NCBI GenBank assembly: GCA_965219925.1
Contig: OZ244795.1
Coordinates: 1,922,001 to 1,986,000 of the forward strand
Length of the DNA stretch: 64,000 nucleotides
Origin: Bin87 sp965219925
Lineage (GTDB): Bacteria; Chloroflexota; Dehalococcoidia; Lucifugimonadales; UBA3495
Reading direction: 5' to 3'
Shown: piece by piece, positions 61,570 to 64,000 of the stretch
Numbering within the stretch: the first letter of the stretch is position 1
Layout: every line of letters begins with the position of its first letter
The notes under the pieces: generated by a model
Databases searched by the model: none
The model's input: the letters and a program-made list of their open reading frames with translations, nothing else
Told to the model about the DNA's origin: nothing
Made by a program: the position numbers and the translations under genes

Positions 61570-63102
61570 CTAGCGGGCTATGCTTTCCTCTCGGGTTTCC
61601 CGAATGACCGTAACCTTGATTTGCCCGGGGAACTGGAGTTCCTGAGAAACTTTGCCGGCGATGTCGCGGGCCAGGCTGGCGCAGGCGATATCATCGACGT
61701 CGGTGGGGCTGACCATCACGCGGACTTCGCGGCCGGCCTGGATGGCAAAAGCTCGCTGGACGCCGGAGAAACTGTTGGCGGTGTCTTCCAGTTCTTTGAG
61801 CCGGCGAGTGTACTGTTCGATTGACTCCTTGCGGGCGCCGGGCCGAGCGGCGCTGATGCCGTCGGCGGCGGCCACAAGGAAAGATTCGATGCTGGAATGG
61901 TCATCGTCGTGGTGTTCCAACACGCAGTGAGTAACGATTGACGCGACACCGTTGCGGGTGGTCAGATCGTAGCCGATTTCAGCGTGGGGGCCGGGAATCT
62001 CGTGGGTCATGGCCTTGCCGATGTCGTGCAGCAGGCCACCGGCGCGCGCGGTTTGCACGTTGGCGCCGACTTCCGATGCCAACATGCCAGCCAGCAGGCC
62101 GACTTCAATGGAATGGGTCAGCACGTTTTCCCCGTAGCTGTACCGATATTTCAAGCGACCCAGGAGCCGAACCAACTCCGGATCCAGACCGCTGACACCC
62201 ACCTCGAAGGTGGCTTCTTCACCGGCCTTCCACATGGTTTCTTCTATGTCTCTGATGGCGCGGTTTACACTTTCCTCGATACGGGCCGGTTGAATGCGAC
62301 CGTCCCTGACGAGTTGGGTCAGCGCCAGTTTGGCGATTTCTCGGCGAACCGGGTCGAAGCAGGAAAGTGTGACAATACCTGGCGTATCGTCAACGATGAT
62401 GTCGACTCCGGTCTGGGCTTCGAGAGCCCGTATGTTACGTCCTTCACGGCCGATGAGACGGCCTTTCATCTCATCGTTAGGCAGGGGAACAACAGATGTC
62501 GTGCTTTCCGACACTACGTCGGTAGCCAGACGGTTGATAGCTAATGTGATGATGCGGCGAGCGTTGTCATCTGCTCGGGATTGATGCTCCTTCTCAAGCT
62601 CGTAATAACGTCTGGCCAGTTCGTGCGATGCTTCGTCTTCGCTCCGCTTGAGCACGATGTCTCGGGCTTCATTGATAGTGAGCGATGCGATGCGCTCCAA
62701 CTCCCGGGTATGCTGTTCTTTAACATCCTCCGCCTTTTGCAGGGCGGATTGGGCGATTGACTCGCGTCGCTTGATTTCGGATTCCTGGTTGTCGAGCGCC
62801 GATGACCGCTGGTCAAGCTGCTCTTCTTTCTGGATATGGCGACGCTCCATTCGATTGAGTTCGCGTCGTTGACTTTTTATTTCCTGGTCTCCGGCTTCAC
62901 GGATTTTCAGAGCTTCTTCCTGGGCTGCCAGTAGGATTCGGCGCTGCTCTTCCTGAGCCTTGGAAACGGATGCGGCAGCTTCCTCTTGGCTGCGTTGGAC
63001 TTTGTTGCCGTTTTTTCTGGTGGTAAGCAGTAGCCAGGCCACTGCGATTAATCCTGTTGTTAACCCCGCTGCCGCTAGGACGGACAGGATCATGACTGAC
63101 AT
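61570..63102 (-). CDS. rny: Ribonuclease Y
   Basis: RNase Y is a membrane-anchored endoribonuclease that begins mRNA decay. The 510 residues comprise an N-terminal membrane helix (about 5-27), a long coiled coil (30-195), a KH domain with GRLIGREGRNIRALE and an HD domain with HDIGKAMTHE. The gene order with recA-recX and ymdB is common in Chloroflexota and Firmicutes. Confidence 0.96.
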   Translation of the reverse strand: MSVMILSVLAAAGLTTGLIAVAWLLLTTRKNGNKVQRSQEEAAASVSKAQEEQRRILLAAQEEALKIREAGDQEIKSQRRELNRMERRHIQKEEQLDQRSSALDNQESEIKRRESIAQSALQKAEDVKEQHTRELERIASLTINEARDIVLKRSEDEASHELARRYYELEKEHQSRADDNARRIITLAINRLATDVVSESTTSVVPLPNDEMKGRLIGREGRNIRALEAQTGVDIIVDDTPGIVTLSCFDPVRREIAKLALTQLVRDGRIQPARIEESVNRAIRDIEETMWKAGEEATFEVGVSGLDPELVRLLGRLKYRYSYGENVLTHSIEVGLLAGMLASEVGANVQTARAGGLLHDIGKAMTHEIPGPHAEIGYDLTTRNGVASIVTHCVLEHHDDDHSSIESFLVAAADGISAARPGARKESIEQYTRRLKELEDTANSFSGVQRAFAIQAGREVRVMVSPTDVDDIACASLARDIAGKVSQELQFPGQIKVTVIRETREESIAR

Positions 63103-63219
63103 AGGTCCTCCTCAGTCCGTACGAGCGAACGCTCGGGATATTTTTGCCCTATTCACATCGTAAACATGCCTATAGGCAAAGTCAAGGAACGGCCCGGCTC
63201 ACCAGGGTCATCCGGTTTT

Positions 63220-63326
63220 GTCATTGCGAGCGCAGCGTGGCAATCTCGTCGCCGTAGCAATGGTGATTTGCCGACGTGTGTTCAACCTCAACGAGATTGC
63301 CACGTCGCTACGCTCCTCGCAATGAC
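63220..63326. repeat. GTCATTGCGA core repeat, damaged copy
   Basis: The segment starts GTCATTGCGAGCGCAGCG and ends CTCGCAATGAC. It is the inner core of the CTCAYGCGTACCC elements, but the outer ends are not found next to it. A right end GTGGGTACGCGTGAG appears at 63575-63589. The 63103-63730 spacer consists of such repeats and contains no gene. Confidence 0.7.
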
Positions 63327-63385
63327 AGCCGAGCTGCCCTCCACGCAATGACATGAGGAAAACCAAAAGACCCTGCCGGCTCACA

Positions 63386-63475
63386 GCAGGGCCTTTTCAA
63401 AGTTCTCCGACCTCCGCTCATAGTGAGCTTGTAGAACCATCGGCGACCGTTCTTCGACAGGCTCAGGATGGGCGG
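63386..63475. repeat. Dispersed repeat, GCAGGGCCTTTTCAAAG type, copy 2
   Basis: This segment matches 45036-45100 and continues with CTTCGACAGGCTCAGGATG as in the GATTGCAAA repeats. It is a mosaic of modules shared by several families. Confidence 0.65.
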
Positions 63476-63524
63476 AGTGGGGGACGGGTTTTTACATGGA
63501 TGAACAGGATGGACAGAATTGGAA

Positions 63525-63589
63525 GAGGCCGAGATTGCCAACCCCCGCATCGAGTACGGGGTCGCAATGACACAGTGGGTACGCGTGAG
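63525..63589. repeat. Right-end fragment of a CTCAYGCGTACCC element
   Basis: GATTGCCAACCCCCGCATCG leads to GGGGTCGCAATGACACAG and the terminal GTGGGTACGCGTGAG. It is a partial copy with only the right end. It may have been separated from the 63220-63326 core by insertion of the 63386-63475 repeat. Confidence 0.6.
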
Positions 63590-63730
63590 ACGGCCCTGGA
63601 GGACGGGGCCGGGTGTGCATCCAGTGGGGTACGCCGTGATAAAGGGCCGGGTGTGCAGCCAAGGGGGTGCGCCGTGATAATATGTCCCGCAGATAATCGG
63701 TAGCAGGCAAACTGGCTGGAGGTTGTTGCG

Positions 63731-64000
63731 ATGGCATCGCATTCCCTGGGACTTTCGCTGCACGAGGCGGCTCGCCGCATGGGCGTTCCCTTTACGGTGG
63801 AGAACGAACCCGTTGACCGTTTCGTCGAGGTTAATGGCATCAACCTGCATTATCTGGAATGGGGAAACACCAACCGCTCCACGATATTGATGCTGCACGG
63901 GATCAGCCAGCAGGCCCACAGTTGGGATTTCATAAGCCTGCCGCTGTCGGTGGATTACCGGGTGATTGCGCTGGATCAGCGGGGGCACGGCGACAGCGAC
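63731..64000 (+). CDS. Alpha/beta hydrolase, N-terminal part (partial)
   Basis: The gene runs off the right edge. The first 90 residues read GLSLHEAARRMG, then VNGINLHYLEWGN, MLHGISQQAHSWD and DQRGHGDSD, which is the start of an alpha/beta hydrolase (HG oxyanion and DQRGHG). GGAGG (63718-63722) lies 8 bp before the ATG. The catalytic residues lie beyond the window. Confidence 0.85.
   Translation, partial: MASHSLGLSLHEAARRMGVPFTVENEPVDRFVEVNGINLHYLEWGNTNRSTILMLHGISQQAHSWDFISLPLSVDYRVIALDQRGHGDSD

Overview
The window is GC-rich bacterial chromosome, mostly housekeeping genes, and reads as a member of the Chloroflexota, probably Dehalococcoidia or SAR202-like. That placement is an inference from content: very long RpoB and RpoC subunits, two luciferase-like flavin monooxygenases, a thiolase-like protein, DUF362 and SDR genes, and the recA-recX / rny-ymdB neighbourhood. 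There is no rRNA gene to confirm it, and I saw no tRNA gene and no CRISPR array.

Layout: 1-945 holds the tail of a fibronectin-III-like protein and then a repeat-filled spacer leading to a promoter for rpoB-rpoC-pyrD (946-11757). 11.8-16.1 kb carries a degenerate iron-ADH-like protein, a small helical protein with the tRNA methylthiotransferase MtaB, and a metallo-beta-lactamase-fold protein. 16.5-25.8 kb carries a K+ channel, GluRS, a NYN-domain nuclease, GlnRS, an operon of hydrolase-lspA-rluD, and an AT-richer two-gene cassette of P-loop kinase plus Nudix hydrolase. 25.8-35 kb has threonine aldolase, an isochorismatase-fold protein, an arrestin-fold protein, RarA, an orphan MvaI/BcnI-type restriction enzyme, a luciferase-like oxidoreductase, an acyl-CoA carboxylase subunit and folP-folK. 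35-48 kb has two gene relics, a GH15 glucoamylase-like enzyme, GroEL, a dUTPase/dCTP-deaminase-fold protein, QueG, an EVE-domain protein, a thiolase-like protein, YchF, a GNAT, a VOC protein and larE-larC. 48-51 kb has a Septu-like HNH plus ATPase defence pair. 50.5-56.4 kb has DUF362, LLM, SDR, a sugar nucleotidyltransferase with a MoxR ATPase, and a glutaredoxin. 56.5-63.1 kb is recA-recX converging on rny-ymdB-PHP-plsY-zinc-finger membrane protein. The right edge cuts an alpha/beta hydrolase.

The most striking feature is a dense population of short non-autonomous mobile elements. At least four families with terminal inverted repeats can be delimited, and several copies are bounded by target-site duplications: IS66-like ends with 8 bp, ISAs1-like ends with 8-9 bp, and two types with 10 bp that share one internal core but have different ends. 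One insertion replaced the last codons of gltX, and the ancestral stop can still be read. Others sit directly upstream of the rpoB and recA promoters. The second theme is single- or two-gene AT-richer cassettes of probable defence or nucleotide-metabolism function scattered between housekeeping operons. The kinase-Nudix pair is the best candidate for an undescribed system.
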